From an uncultured Clostridia bacterium (GTDB taxonomy: Bacteria > Bacillota > Clostridia > Oscillospirales > Ruminococcaceae): a stretch of 64,000 bases of DNA. The first letter of the stretch is position 1; the number at the start of each line of letters is the position of its first letter. The translations under genes were made by a program, and so were the position numbers. Below the pieces are notes generated by a model, which saw only the letters and a program-made list of their open reading frames with translations, did no database searches and was not told where the DNA came from. Positions 11,490 through 21,490 of this stretch are shown piece after piece. The stretch spans positions 1 through 64,000 of the forward strand of contig CANQNK010000008.1 of assembly GCA_947625195.1 (NCBI GenBank), given 5' to 3'.

Positions 11490-12752
11490 CTTTGACTTAA
11501 GTCTTTGTGCAAGCTCTTCGGCACGGGCATAAATATTCGATTCACTTTCGGATAAATAATACTTTCCTTCACGGTATAAAACCCTGCCGTTTATCATAGT
11601 AAGCTTTATATTTTGCTTAGAGCCTGAGTATACTATGTTTTTTAAAATGTTGTTTAACGGGCGCATATTGGGCTTATCAAGGTCAATCACAACGATGTCC
11701 GCCTTTTTACCCACAGCAAGTACATCGCAGTCAAAAAGTCCCATAGCCCTTGCGCTGCCCACGGTCGCTGCTTTCAAAACCTCGTCTGCGGCACAGGCGG
11801 AGGCGTCGCCGTATTTTAGCTTTTGAAGTCCGGTTATCAGAAACATTTCCCTGAACATATCAAGCGCGTTGTTAGAAGCCGCTCCGTCGGTTCCCACCGC
11901 AAGCTTTACGCCGCTTTTTAAAAGGCGGCAGATATCCGCAACACCGCTTGCAAGCTTTGTGTTAGAGCCGGCGTTGGTCACTGCCCAAAGACCCCTGCGT
12001 TTAAAAATCTCAACATCATTATCTGACAGATGCACACAGTGAAAACCACCGCCTCCGTACTCATATGCGCCAAGTGAATCAAAAAGCTCGGTCGGTGTTT
12101 TTCCGTAACGTTTTATGCAGCCTTTTACTTCGTCCCCGGTCTCGCTGTTGTGCGACCAAAAGCCTTCGCCGTATTTGCGGCAGAGACTTGCTATCGCCTT
12201 TATGGTTTCAAGTCTGGTGGTGTATTCGGCGTGTATTCCCAGCCTGTATGAAACAAGCGGACTTATGTCACGGTACTTAAGATACTCTTCCTCAACGCTT
12301 TGGGGAGTTCCGCCGAAATCGTTTATCGACGAGCAAATAACGCTTTTGAAACCGCAGTCAGTTACGGCGCGAACAAAATCGTCAAGGTAAAAATACATAT
12401 CAAAGCAAGCGGTAACGCCGCTTGAAAGGTATTCTAAAACAGCAAGCTTTGTAAACGCATAAATATCCTCTCCTGAAAGCTTTGCCTCCATAGGAAACAC
12501 CTGATTGTTAAGCCATTCGCTCAAAGAAAGATCATCGGCATAAGAGCGCAGAAACGTCATTGCGCTGTGGGTGTGTGCATTTTTAAAGCTCGGCATAACA
12601 AGACTTCCTCCGACGTCTATAACCTCATCAAACTCCCCGTCCTTGGGTTTTCCGATATAATAAATGCTGTCACCTTTTATGTGGATTTCCCCGTCGGTTA
12701 TATCGCAGTTACCGTCAAGAGTCAGTATTTTTGCGTTAGTAATTTTTTTCAT
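11487..12752 (-). CDS. mtaD: Amidohydrolase, S-adenosylhomocysteine/5'-methylthioadenosine deaminase-like
   Basis: FKNAHTHSAM, HAEYT, HCVHLSD, GTDGAASNN motifs of the TRZ/ATZ-type deaminases. Confidence 0.82.
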   Translation of the reverse strand: MKKITNAKILTLDGNCDITDGEIHIKGDSIYYIGKPKDGEFDEVIDVGGSLVMPSFKNAHTHSAMTFLRSYADDLSLSEWLNNQVFPMEAKLSGEDIYAFTKLAVLEYLSSGVTACFDMYFYLDDFVRAVTDCGFKSVICSSINDFGGTPQSVEEEYLKYRDISPLVSYRLGIHAEYTTRLETIKAIASLCRKYGEGFWSHNSETGDEVKGCIKRYGKTPTELFDSLGAYEYGGGGFHCVHLSDNDVEIFKRRGLWAVTNAGSNTKLASGVADICRLLKSGVKLAVGTDGAASNNALDMFREMFLITGLQKLKYGDASACAADEVLKAATVGSARAMGLFDCDVLAVGKKADIVVIDLDKPNMRPLNNILKNIVYSGSKQNIKLTMINGRVLYREGKYYLSESESNIYARAEELAQRLKSK

Positions 12753-12795
12753 ACAGCCTTCCTTTCTTGTTATATATTCTTTTTGATGAAAGCTG

Positions 12796-13644
12796 TTATC
12801 GCTCAGTTTGATTTATATAGTCCGAAATGCTTTCTATACATTCAACAAGCAGCTTTTTAAATACGGGCGCCACCCTGTCGGCAGTCTCCTTTACCTCCTG
12901 ATGAGTGAGAGGATGTTTGCTTATGCCTGCCGCAAGATTTGAAATGCAAGACACGGCGCATACCCTCAAACCCATATGATTTGCCGCCGCAGCCTCACAG
13001 GCTGTGCTCATTCCCACAGCGTCAGCTCCCATAGCCTTATACGCTCTTATCTCCGCGGGGGTCTCATAGTTAGGCCCTGTTGTCTGGATATAAACTCCCT
13101 CTTTAAGTTCAATTCCTATGTCCTTGGCACAGTTTCTTATAATGTCCGCTAAGTCTTTATCATAAACGCAGCTCATATCGGGAAACCGAGTACCCAGCTC
13201 ATCGACATTCTCACCGATTAGCGGACTTTTAACAAGCGATGATATATGATCGGTAATAAGCATAAAATCTCCGGCCTTAAAGCTTTCGTTTATTCCGCCC
13301 GAGGCGTTTGTCAAAAACAGTACCTTTGCACCCAGCAGCCCCATTATCCTTATGGGGAGCACTACGTTTTTTATGTCATACCCCTCGTAGTAATGCACTC
13401 TGCCCTGCATACACACAAGCCTTATCCCGTTTATGCTGCCGAAGATAAATTTTCCCTCATGGCCCGAAACGGTAGATACAGGAAAGCCTTCGATATCGCC
13501 GTAGGGTATTTCCGCAGTTTTTTCTATCAATTCCGCAAATCCTCCAAGCCCTGAGCCCAACACCAGTGCTATCTGCGGAATGAAATCGGTTTTTTCTCTT
13601 ATTCTGTCTACACATTTCATCAGAGTTTTGCCGTACTCAGACAT
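12796..13644 (-). CDS. punA: Purine-nucleoside phosphorylase
   Basis: LVLGSGLGGF, GRVHYYEGY, TNASGGINESFKAGD, TTGPNYETPAEIRAYKAMGADAVGMS. Confidence 0.93.
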   Translation of the reverse strand: MSEYGKTLMKCVDRIREKTDFIPQIALVLGSGLGGFAELIEKTAEIPYGDIEGFPVSTVSGHEGKFIFGSINGIRLVCMQGRVHYYEGYDIKNVVLPIRIMGLLGAKVLFLTNASGGINESFKAGDFMLITDHISSLVKSPLIGENVDELGTRFPDMSCVYDKDLADIIRNCAKDIGIELKEGVYIQTTGPNYETPAEIRAYKAMGADAVGMSTACEAAAANHMGLRVCAVSCISNLAAGISKHPLTHQEVKETADRVAPVFKKLLVECIESISDYINQTER

Positions 13645-13718
13645 ATAAGCTCTCCTTTTAACGTGATAATTCTATAGTACATCATTTTGATACATTTTAC
13701 AGGTAAACTCCGCTCTTA

Positions 13719-14393
13719 CTAAATCTTAGGCAGAGTGATAACGATTTTGGTTCCCTTGCCCACGCTGCTTTTTAAGCTTATGGTTCCGCTGTGATAGGTT
13801 ACTATATGCTTTACGATCGAAAGCCCCAGTCCAGTGCCGCCGGTCTGCTTTGAACGAGATTTATCCACCCTGTAAAACCGCTCGAAAATTCTCTCCTGAG
13901 ATTCCTTTGGGATCCCTATTCCGTTGTCCTCCACAACGATAAGCGCCCTTGCGCCTGTATCCTTTACAATTATTTTTACATAACCGCCCCTGGTATTGTA
14001 TTTTATCGAGTTATCCGCGAAGTTTATCAAAAGCTCGTTTGCATAGCTGCGATTTTCCATAACGGTTACGCGCTGAACATCCAGTATAATCTCAACACCG
14101 TGCTGCTGTGCCTTGTGGGAAAGTATATCCGAAACCTCATATGCGACCTCATCAAGCCTTACGCTCTCAAGCTCAATAGTCTGTTCCTCTATTTCAGAAA
14201 GTCTGATTATGTCATTTATCAGCAAAAGAAGCCGCTCGCTTTCACGGAAAATAGTTCCGCCGTACTTTTTAACATCGTCCGCACCGGTTATTATACCGTT
14301 TTCGAGCATTTCTCCAAAGCCCTTTATAGTGGTAAGCGGAGTTTTAAGCTCGTGAGTCACGTTTGCGGAAAAGTCGTGCCTTAGGAAACGACC
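13719..14393 (-). pseudogene. C-terminal half of a PhoR-type sensor histidine kinase (N-terminus missing)
   Basis: Frame opens after a TAA at 14394-14396 and reads GRFLRHDFSANVTHELKTPLTTIKGFGEML...; full H/N/G boxes but no sensor/TM/HAMP portion. Confidence 0.8.
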
Positions 14394-14478
14394 TTACCTC
14401 AAAGCCGCCGGATTTAAGAGCGCAGGAAATAAGCTCTCTTATACCGTCATCGTCCTCAACACAATATATCATCGGCAT
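14344..14478 (-). pseudogene. N-terminal remnant of a PhoB-type response regulator receiver domain
   Basis: Minus-strand translation from ATG 14478 behind AGAGGG: MPMIYCVEDDDGIRELISCALKSGGFEVRSFPKARLFRKRDSRA*; receiver-like start, then runs out of frame over the kinase H-box. Confidence 0.78.
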
Positions 14479-14504
14479 TTTAATATCCCTCTGCTGTAAA
14501 TTTA

Positions 14505-16271
14505 CTAACCCTTTTTAGGCAGTGCATACTTAACCAGATATTTTTCAACATACGAATCAAATTCTTCACCCGAGGTCTTTACCGTTCTAAGATACTCGTG
14601 CGTTTCAAAGTTGTCATCGTTTACCTGAATAAGGCAAACCGCAACGTTTGAGCAGTGGTCAGAAACCCTTTCAAGGCTTGTCAGAAGATCAAGAAATACA
14701 AAGCCCGTCTCCATAGAGCAGGTGCCCTTTTGAAGCCTTTTTATATGCCTGCTCTTAAGCTTTGTTCTTATCTGGTCGATCACCTCTTCAAGCGGCTCAA
14801 CCAGATACGCACTGTAAAGGTCGTTATCGCGAAGCGCCGTAATAGACAGATCGATTATCTCCTCCACCGCCCTGCACATAACGTCAAGCTCCGATTGGGC
14901 TTTTTTACTCAGCTCAATTTTCTTGCTGTGAAGCTCTTTAATTGATGCGTATATGTTTTTTGCATGGTCTGAGATCCGTTCATAGTCGCTTATGGTGTGA
15001 AGTATCGTAGACACGGTCTTGGAATCCTGCAAAGACATTTCCTGACTTGAAAGCTTGACCAAATATGTTCCTATAACGTCCTCATACTTATCAACGTTTT
15101 TCTCAGTCTCGGACACTCTGTTTGCAACCGTTTTGTCCCACTTTTGCAAAAGGGATATTGCGTCTGTGATGTTTCTCTTTGCAAGCTCTGCCATTCTGAT
15201 GGTCTGAGACTTACACTGAGCAACCGCAAAGGAAGGGGTTGACATAAATCTTGAATCGATCACAGGCTCGTCCGACGATAAGGAACCGTTTGCACCCTTG
15301 TCCCTTACAAAAATGTACGAAAGCTTTTCCAAAAGGTTGCTGAATGGAAGAAGAACAATAGTCGTCACCACTTGGAAAATAGTGTGGATCACCGCTATGT
15401 CAAACGCATTAACGACTGAATCTGCAAACGCAAAGTCAACTAAGGCGTTTATAGGATAGTATATCGCCACGACCAGAATAGTAGGGATAATGTTGAACAA
15501 AAGGTGAATAACCGCCACTCTCTTTGCGTTTTTGTTGGTTCCGACTGACGATATTATAGCCGTGATACAGGTGCCGATATGCTGTCCCATTATAATGGGA
15601 AGCGCCGAACCGAACGTTACCGCTCCGGTTGCGGAAATAGCCTGCAAAATTCCGACAGACGCCGAAGACGACTGAATTATGGCGGTCAAGACGGTTCCTG
15701 CCAAAATTCCGAGGATCGGGTTATCAAACATAACGAGAATGTTTGTAAACTCCGGTATTTCTGCAAGAGGCTCAACAGCGCCGGTCATAGTTTCCATTCC
15801 GTACATGAGAACGGCAAAACCAAGAAGTATCATTCCTATGTGCTTGTACTTCTCGTTTTTAAGAAACATAAAGAGAATAATTCCTATAAGCGCCAGAACG
15901 GGCGTAAACGACGACGGCTGTAAAAGCCTGAGCCAAACGGTATCTCCCTCAATTCCCATAAGCGATAAAATCCACGCTGTAACGGTAGTGCCGATGTTAG
16001 CTCCCATAATTATTCCGATAGACTGCCTTAGCTTCATAATGCCCGAGTTTACAAAGCCTACGAGCATTACGGTAGTCGCAGAGGACGACTGAATGATCGC
16101 CGTAACGGCAACGCCTATCAACACGCCCTTTATGGTGCTTGAGGTAAGCCTGTCAAAAAGCTTTTCAAGCCTTCCGCCGGCAAGACGTTCAAGTCCCTGC
16201 CCCATTACGTTCATTCCGTAAAGAAACAGAGCAAGCCCTCCGATAAGAGTCAGCACTGAAAAAATATCCAT
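14505..16271 (-). CDS. Na+/phosphate cotransporter family protein with C-terminal PhoU-like domain
   Basis: GLALFLYGMNVMGQGLE, two QSSSA repeats (IIQSSSATTVM, IIQSSSASVGI), C-terminal helical PhoU-like region. Confidence 0.93.
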   Translation of the reverse strand: MDIFSVLTLIGGLALFLYGMNVMGQGLERLAGGRLEKLFDRLTSSTIKGVLIGVAVTAIIQSSSATTVMLVGFVNSGIMKLRQSIGIIMGANIGTTVTAWILSLMGIEGDTVWLRLLQPSSFTPVLALIGIILFMFLKNEKYKHIGMILLGFAVLMYGMETMTGAVEPLAEIPEFTNILVMFDNPILGILAGTVLTAIIQSSSASVGILQAISATGAVTFGSALPIIMGQHIGTCITAIISSVGTNKNAKRVAVIHLLFNIIPTILVVAIYYPINALVDFAFADSVVNAFDIAVIHTIFQVVTTIVLLPFSNLLEKLSYIFVRDKGANGSLSSDEPVIDSRFMSTPSFAVAQCKSQTIRMAELAKRNITDAISLLQKWDKTVANRVSETEKNVDKYEDVIGTYLVKLSSQEMSLQDSKTVSTILHTISDYERISDHAKNIYASIKELHSKKIELSKKAQSELDVMCRAVEEIIDLSITALRDNDLYSAYLVEPLEEVIDQIRTKLKSRHIKRLQKGTCSMETGFVFLDLLTSLERVSDHCSNVAVCLIQVNDDNFETHEYLRTVKTSGEEFDSYVEKYLVKYALPKKG

Positions 16272-16488
16272 ATTAAGTTTTCTCCCATTTTAATCCTTTT
16301 CCCAAACGGCGACTGAACACACCGTTAAAAGCGTCGGCTTTAATTTTTTTATAACATTCCTTAACCTTTTTGTGCCGACAATGCCCCGCTTAAATATGCG
16401 ATGCAAACTTTAGTCACTATTATAAACTACATTTGTAAAAATAATGCCACAGTATTGTAAATAATATGTAAAATATCATAAAGACAAA

Positions 16489-16516
16489 ACAGCCTGCGGC
16501 AAAACCGCAAGCTGCA
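16489..16516 (-). terminator. Intrinsic terminator of the S10-spc-alpha operon
   Basis: Minus strand CAGCTTGCGG-ttttg-CCGCAGGCTG-TTTTGTCTTT. Confidence 0.75.
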
Positions 16517-16534
16517 AAAAATCATAAAAACAAA

Positions 16535-16876
16535 TCAAACCAACTGGATAATAGCCATCTCTGCTGCGTCGCCGCGGCGAGGACCTGTCTTGATTATTTT
16601 TGTATAGCCTCCGTTACGCTCAGCGTACTTCGGTGAAATCTCATCAAAAAGCTTCTTGACAACGCTTTCCTTGGTAACGTAAGACATTACCTGACGCTTG
16701 TTGTGAAGATCGCTTGTTTTACCCAGGGTAATCATCTTTTCGGCCATCGACTGAACTTCCTTAGCTCTGGCAACTGTTGTTTCAATCTGACCGTTTTCCA
16801 GCAGATAGGTTACCATTCCTCTGAGCATCGACGTTCTGTGGTCGCTTGCTCTTCCAAGCTTTCTGGTTCCCGGCAT
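16535..16876 (-). CDS. rplQ: 50S ribosomal protein L17
   Basis: [22 protein letters not shown]. Confidence 0.98.
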   Translation of the reverse strand: MPGTRKLGRASDHRTSMLRGMVTYLLENGQIETTVARAKEVQSMAEKMITLGKTSDLHNKRQVMSYVTKESVVKKLFDEISPKYAERNGGYTKIIKTGPRRGDAAEMAIIQLV

Positions 16877-16915
16877 TTGATATTCACTCCTTACTCTTTA
16901 TTAGTAAATTTTCGG

Positions 16916-17872
16916 TTAGTCCTCTTCAGAGCTCAGCTCATAGCCTAAGCTGTTAAGCTTTCCCTTGACCTCTTCAAACGACTTTTTGCCGAGGTTTCTA
17001 ACCTTCATCATTTCTTCCTCTGACTTTTCGATCAGATCGTTTACCGTGTTGATACCGGCTCTTTTAAGGCAGTTGAAGCTTCTTACCGACAAATCGAGCT
17101 CCTCAATAGTCATTTCCAGAACCTTTTCCTTACCCTTGTCATCCTTTTCAGCCATTATCTCAACCACGCTTGTGTCCTCAGACAGCTCTACGAACAAATT
17201 AAGATGTTCTGTCAAAAGCTTTGCGGCAAGCGAAACAGCTTCCTTTGCGGAAATAGTTCCGTCCGTCCAAACCTCAAGCGTAAGCTTGTCATAGTCGGTT
17301 ATCTGTCCCACACGGGTGTTCTCGACTGTATAATTCACCTTTAATACCGGTGTATATATGCTGTCAACCGCAATTACCCCGATGGGTGCGCCCGGCATAT
17401 ACGACTTGTTCTTTTCGGCAGAAACATAACCCCTGCCTCTGTCAATTACGATTTCCATATACAGCTTTGCGTCCTCACCGAGAGTTGCAATGTGCATATC
17501 CGGAACCAAAATATCGACCTCAGAATCAGTCTTAATATCTCCGGCAGTGACCTCGCACTTGCCCTCAGCTTCAATATAGATCGTCTTAGGGCCGTCACCG
17601 TGAAGCTTTGCGATAAGTCCCTTGAGGTTAAGAATGATTTCGGTCACGTCTTCCTTAACGCCTGGTATCGTCGAAAACTCGTGGTGAACTCCGTCGATCT
17701 TTACTGAATTTACAGCCACACCGGGTAAAGAGGAGAGTAATACCCTTCTTAAGCTGTTCCCAAGGGTAGTACCATAGCCACGCTCTAACGGTTCAAGAAC
17801 AAACCTTCCGTAAGTTCCGTTACCTTCAAGCTTTGCTACTTCGATTTCTGGCTTTTCAATCTTTTCAAGCAT
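16916..17872 (-). CDS. rpoA: RNA polymerase alpha subunit
   Basis: [28 protein letters not shown]. Confidence 0.99.
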   Translation of the reverse strand: MLEKIEKPEIEVAKLEGNGTYGRFVLEPLERGYGTTLGNSLRRVLLSSLPGVAVNSVKIDGVHHEFSTIPGVKEDVTEIILNLKGLIAKLHGDGPKTIYIEAEGKCEVTAGDIKTDSEVDILVPDMHIATLGEDAKLYMEIVIDRGRGYVSAEKNKSYMPGAPIGVIAVDSIYTPVLKVNYTVENTRVGQITDYDKLTLEVWTDGTISAKEAVSLAAKLLTEHLNLFVELSEDTSVVEIMAEKDDKGKEKVLEMTIEELDLSVRSFNCLKRAGINTVNDLIEKSEEEMMKVRNLGKKSFEEVKGKLNSLGYELSSEED

Positions 17873-17954
17873 TATAAACCCTCCTGTTCATTAAAACCGT
17901 GTTTATCAGCGTATGAATAATAATCGCTTGCCGTAAATAAGCAATACATAAATA

Positions 17955-18551
17955 TTACTTAGAATACAGCTCGACGATAAGGTGCTCTTCAACCTCGTAA
18001 TCGAGATCTTCCTTTTCAGCCAGGCGAACAACCTTTGCTGACGAAGCATCCTTGTTCATATCAAGCCATTTAGGAACAACTCTTCCCTTAGTAGCCTCAA
18101 TGATCTCCTTGAATTTAACGCTTGACTTGCTCTTTTCTCTTAAAGAAATCTCGTCTCCCGGCTTAACTCTGTAAGACGGAATATCGACTCTCTGACCGTT
18201 TACATTGAAATGTCCGTGAGTTACAAGCTGTCTTGCTTCTCTTCTTGTCATTGAAAGACCCATTCTGAAAACGACATTATCAAGACGCGATTCAAGCATT
18301 GTAAGAAGGTTTGCACCTGCCTGGCCCTCCTGCTTTTCAGCGAGGTCAAAGTAGTGAGAAAACTGCTTTTCAAGCATTCCGTAAATAAACTTCAGCTTCT
18401 GCTTTTCCTTAAGCTGCATTCCGTAATCGGAAACCTTTCTTCTCTTGTTCGCGTTAGGATCTCTTTTCGTTTCCTTTCCAACGCCCATTACCATAGGGCT
18501 GATTCCCAAAGATTTGCACTTCTTTAAAATTGGTTCTCTGTTTACTGCCAT
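17955..18551 (-). CDS. rpsD: 30S ribosomal protein S4
   Basis: Sequence and synteny; S4 domain RLDNVVFRMG. Confidence 0.98.
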   Translation of the reverse strand: MAVNREPILKKCKSLGISPMVMGVGKETKRDPNANKRRKVSDYGMQLKEKQKLKFIYGMLEKQFSHYFDLAEKQEGQAGANLLTMLESRLDNVVFRMGLSMTRREARQLVTHGHFNVNGQRVDIPSYRVKPGDEISLREKSKSSVKFKEIIEATKGRVVPKWLDMNKDASSAKVVRLAEKEDLDYEVEEHLIVELYSK

Positions 18552-18634
18552 AGTAAAATCCTCCGTTTTCTAAAAAATATCCGATCTTTATTCTTTTATC
18601 GGACGCCAAGTAAACTTAAAACTTGGTTTTGTTG

Positions 18635-19030
18635 TTATACTCTTCTTCTCTTTGGCGGACGGCATCCGTTGTGAGGAATAGGCGTAACGTCCTTGATCAG
18701 TCTTACCTCAAGCTCTTCTGTCTGAAGTGCTCTGATAGCTGCTTCTCTTCCTGCGCCCGGTCCCTTTACGTAAACCTCAACAGATTTTAGTCCGTGCTCC
18801 TTAGCAGCTCTTGCAGCAGTTTCAGCCGCAGTCTGCGCAGCAAACGGCGTAGACTTTTTAGAACCTCTGAAGCCCAGTCCGCCGGCGGAAGCCCACGAAA
18901 TAGCATTTCCCTGCATATCTGTGATTGTAACTATTGTGTTATTGAAAGTAGACTGGATATGAACCTGTCCCTGTTCAATATTCTTTCTGTCCTTACGACG
19001 GCGAATAACCTTTTTCTTTGGCTGAGCCAT
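18635..19030 (-). CDS. rpsK: 30S ribosomal protein S11
   Basis: [30 protein letters not shown]. Confidence 0.99.
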   Translation of the reverse strand: MAQPKKKVIRRRKDRKNIEQGQVHIQSTFNNTIVTITDMQGNAISWASAGGLGFRGSKKSTPFAAQTAAETAARAAKEHGLKSVEVYVKGPGAGREAAIRALQTEELEVRLIKDVTPIPHNGCRPPKRRRV

Positions 19031-19045
19031 GTTCTATATCCCTCC

Positions 19046-19414
19046 TTACTTCTTCTTGTTGGCAATGGTCTTCTTAGGACCCTTGCGTGTTCTTGCATTA
19101 GTTTTTGTTCTCTGTCCTCTTACAGGAAGTCCCTTTCTGTGGCGAACTCCCCTATAGCAACCGATTTCAACAAGTCTCTTGATATTAAGAGCAACGTTTC
19201 TTCTCAGATCGCCCTCAACAGTGAGATTCTTGTCAATATAATCACGAAGCTTAGCAACATCGTCCTCGGAAAGGTCTTTAACTCTGATATCAGGATTAAC
19301 GCCCGTTTCCTTTAAGATCTTCTTTGCAATGTTCGGACCGATTCCGTAGATGTAAGTTAGTCCTGCCTCAACTCTCTTATCTCTCGGAAGGTCAATACCA
19401 GCAATACGAGCCAT
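19046..19414 (-). CDS. rpsM: 30S ribosomal protein S13
   Basis: [42 protein letters not shown]. Confidence 0.99.
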   Translation of the reverse strand: MARIAGIDLPRDKRVEAGLTYIYGIGPNIAKKILKETGVNPDIRVKDLSEDDVAKLRDYIDKNLTVEGDLRRNVALNIKRLVEIGCYRGVRHRKGLPVRGQRTKTNARTRKGPKKTIANKKK

Positions 19415-19442
19415 AAATTAGCTGCACCTCCATTTTTTTAAG

Positions 19443-19556
19443 TTAGCCTTGTCTTTGCTTGTGCTTAGGGTTCGGGCAAATAACCATTACTTTACCCTTT
19501 CTCTTGATGATCTTGCACTTTTCGCAGATCGGCTTAACTGAAGGTCTTACTTTCAT
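19443..19556 (-). CDS. rpmJ: 50S ribosomal protein L36 (zinc-binding form), absent from the supplied ORF track
   Basis: Hand translation: [37 protein letters not shown], 37 aa, between rpsM and infA. Confidence 0.97.
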   Translation of the reverse strand: MKVRPSVKPICEKCKIIKRKGKVMVICPNPKHKQRQG

Positions 19557-19618
19557 TGAAATACCTCCTTTTAATATACCCGAAAGCATAAATGCGCTTT
19601 CTTATACGTGTGTACCTT

Positions 19619-19840
19619 TTATTCCTTGGAACGCCAGGTAATTCTTCCCTTAGTCAAATCATAAGGCGACATCTCGACCGTTACCTTATCACCGGGAACG
19701 ATACGGATGTAATTTGTTCTCAGTTTTCCGGAAATATGAGCAAGAATCTCATGACCGTTTTGGAGCTCAACACGAAACGTTGTGTTTCTTAAAGCCTCCT
19801 TGACAACACCTTCAACCTCAATAGCATCGCTTTTTGACAT
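19619..19840 (-). CDS. infA: Translation initiation factor IF-1
   Basis: [30 protein letters not shown]. Confidence 0.98.
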   Translation of the reverse strand: MSKSDAIEVEGVVKEALRNTTFRVELQNGHEILAHISGKLRTNYIRIVPGDKVTVEMSPYDLTKGRITWRSKE

Positions 19841-20068
19841 ATTTGATTACACACCCCTTTTAGGTTGGTGGTCTGATTGAGTTCTGTTTCGGGTTATAAA
19901 CTCACTCAACACCCTTTTAGCTAAAGACCCGTAATCTGATTTTCGGCCAGGGTGAAATGTTCCTTGCGGGATCCGCAAAGCCGTCGTAAGCCCTTACTGC
20001 AACGAAGCAAGGCTTTTGTTACGACCTGCCGTAAAATACAAAGCCGGATCTTACTTATACAACAACGC
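19841..20068 (-). other. Structured map-infA intergenic region, candidate cis-regulatory RNA
   Basis: GTCGTAA (19983-19989) pairs with TTACGAC (20019-20025), with inner AAGCC/GGCTT pairing; additional hairpins CTTTGCGG-atc-CCGCAAGG and TTGAGT...ACTCAA. Confidence 0.45.
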
Positions 20069-20824
20069 CTAATCTATATCGGGATCGGTCAGTATAACCG
20101 CTCCTTCCTCAGTGATGGCGATTGTATGCTCAAAATGAGCCGACATCTTACCGTCCGTGGTTCTTACCGTCCACTCGTCGGGCATAACGTAAATCTTCTC
20201 CGTGCCCATATTTATCATAGGCTCAATAGCGATAACCATGCCCGGGATAAGGCGAATACCTCTGCCCTGTTTCCCGAAATTCGGAACCTCAGGGTCCTCA
20301 TGAAGGTCTCTGCCCACTCCGTGTCCTACAAACTGCCTTACCACGGAATATCCGTTGTCCTCATTATACTTCTGGATAGCGTATCCTATATCTCCGAGCC
20401 TCACTCCCGGCTTTGCCATAGCAATAGCCATATACAGGCTCTCCTCGGTAGATTTCATCAAAGCCTTTGCCTCGCTGCTTATTTTTCCTACCGCAAAGGT
20501 TTTACAGCTATCCCCGTGGAAGCCTTCGATATAAGCTCCCACGTCAACCGAAACGATGTCCCCCTCCTCAAGCTTTCTTGGTCCGGGGATCCCGTGTATG
20601 ACCTCATCGTTTACCGATATACAAGCGCTTCCCGGAAAGCCGCCGTAGCCAAGAAAGGATGGCACCGCCCCGTGCGACACTATATATCTGTGAATGATCT
20701 TGTCAAGCTCATAGGTGGTCATACCGGGGGTGATCATCTCTCCCGCGTGCTTCAGCGCGCCGCCGGTGATCCTTCCCGCTTTTTTCATCATTTCGATTTC
20801 TTTATCTGATTTTATAGAGATCAT
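20069..20824 (-). CDS. map: Type I methionine aminopeptidase
   Basis: MISIKSDKEIEMMKKAG, GHGVGRDLHEDPEVPN; start set to ATG 20824. Confidence 0.97.
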   Translation of the reverse strand: MISIKSDKEIEMMKKAGRITGGALKHAGEMITPGMTTYELDKIIHRYIVSHGAVPSFLGYGGFPGSACISVNDEVIHGIPGPRKLEEGDIVSVDVGAYIEGFHGDSCKTFAVGKISSEAKALMKSTEESLYMAIAMAKPGVRLGDIGYAIQKYNEDNGYSVVRQFVGHGVGRDLHEDPEVPNFGKQGRGIRLIPGMVIAIEPMINMGTEKIYVMPDEWTVRTTDGKMSAHFEHTIAITEEGAVILTDPDID

Positions 20825-20837
20825 TAAAATGCTTCCT

Positions 20838-21470
20838 CTAGCTGTTAATAGCTTCAAGCGTAAGGCGTGAGGTTTCCTTTACCTCTTGCTGTCCCTCTAC
20901 CGTTACAAGCTTTCCCTGCGCCTCGTAATATCCCTTAAGCGGAGCGGTCTGCTCGTGGTATACCTTAAGTCTGGACTCAACCGTTGCGGGCTCGTCGTCC
21001 TTGCGGATCACCGTCTTAGCGCCGCATGCGTCGCAAATGCCCTCAACCTTTGTCGGCTTAAAGTCAACGTGATAGGAATTTCCGCAGCCCTCGCAAACTC
21101 TTCTTCCCGAAAGTCTCTGCTTGATCTTTTCATCGGGAACGTAAATCTCTATGACCTTGTCGATCGTAACGCCCATATTGTCAAGCGCCTCAGCCTGCGC
21201 AACCGTTCTCGGAAAGCCGTCTAGGATAAAGCCGTTTTTGCAGTCGTCCTCAGCGATCCTGTCCTTGAGAATGCCGATAACGACCTCGTCGGGAACAAGC
21301 TTTCCGCTGTCCATATAGCTTTTGGCCTCAAGACCGCTCTCGGTTCCGTTTTTAACGGCAGCTCTCAGCATGTTTCCGGTCGATATGGTAGGAATATTAA
21401 GCGCTTCACATATGACCTCTGCCTGCGTACCCTTTCCTGCGCCGGGCGCTCCTAAAAGAATAAGATTCAT
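20838..21470 (-). CDS. adk: Adenylate kinase with zinc-binding LID
   Basis: [25 protein letters not shown]...CDACG. Confidence 0.98.
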   Translation of the reverse strand: MNLILLGAPGAGKGTQAEVICEALNIPTISTGNMLRAAVKNGTESGLEAKSYMDSGKLVPDEVVIGILKDRIAEDDCKNGFILDGFPRTVAQAEALDNMGVTIDKVIEIYVPDEKIKQRLSGRRVCEGCGNSYHVDFKPTKVEGICDACGAKTVIRKDDEPATVESRLKVYHEQTAPLKGYYEAQGKLVTVEGQQEVKETSRLTLEAINS

Positions 21471-21490
21471 ATTAACATTCCTTTCGGTCG

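Noticed and set aside
19952-20809. 285-aa plus-strand ORF opposite map
   Set aside because: Antisense to the well-conserved map gene; no recognisable domain.
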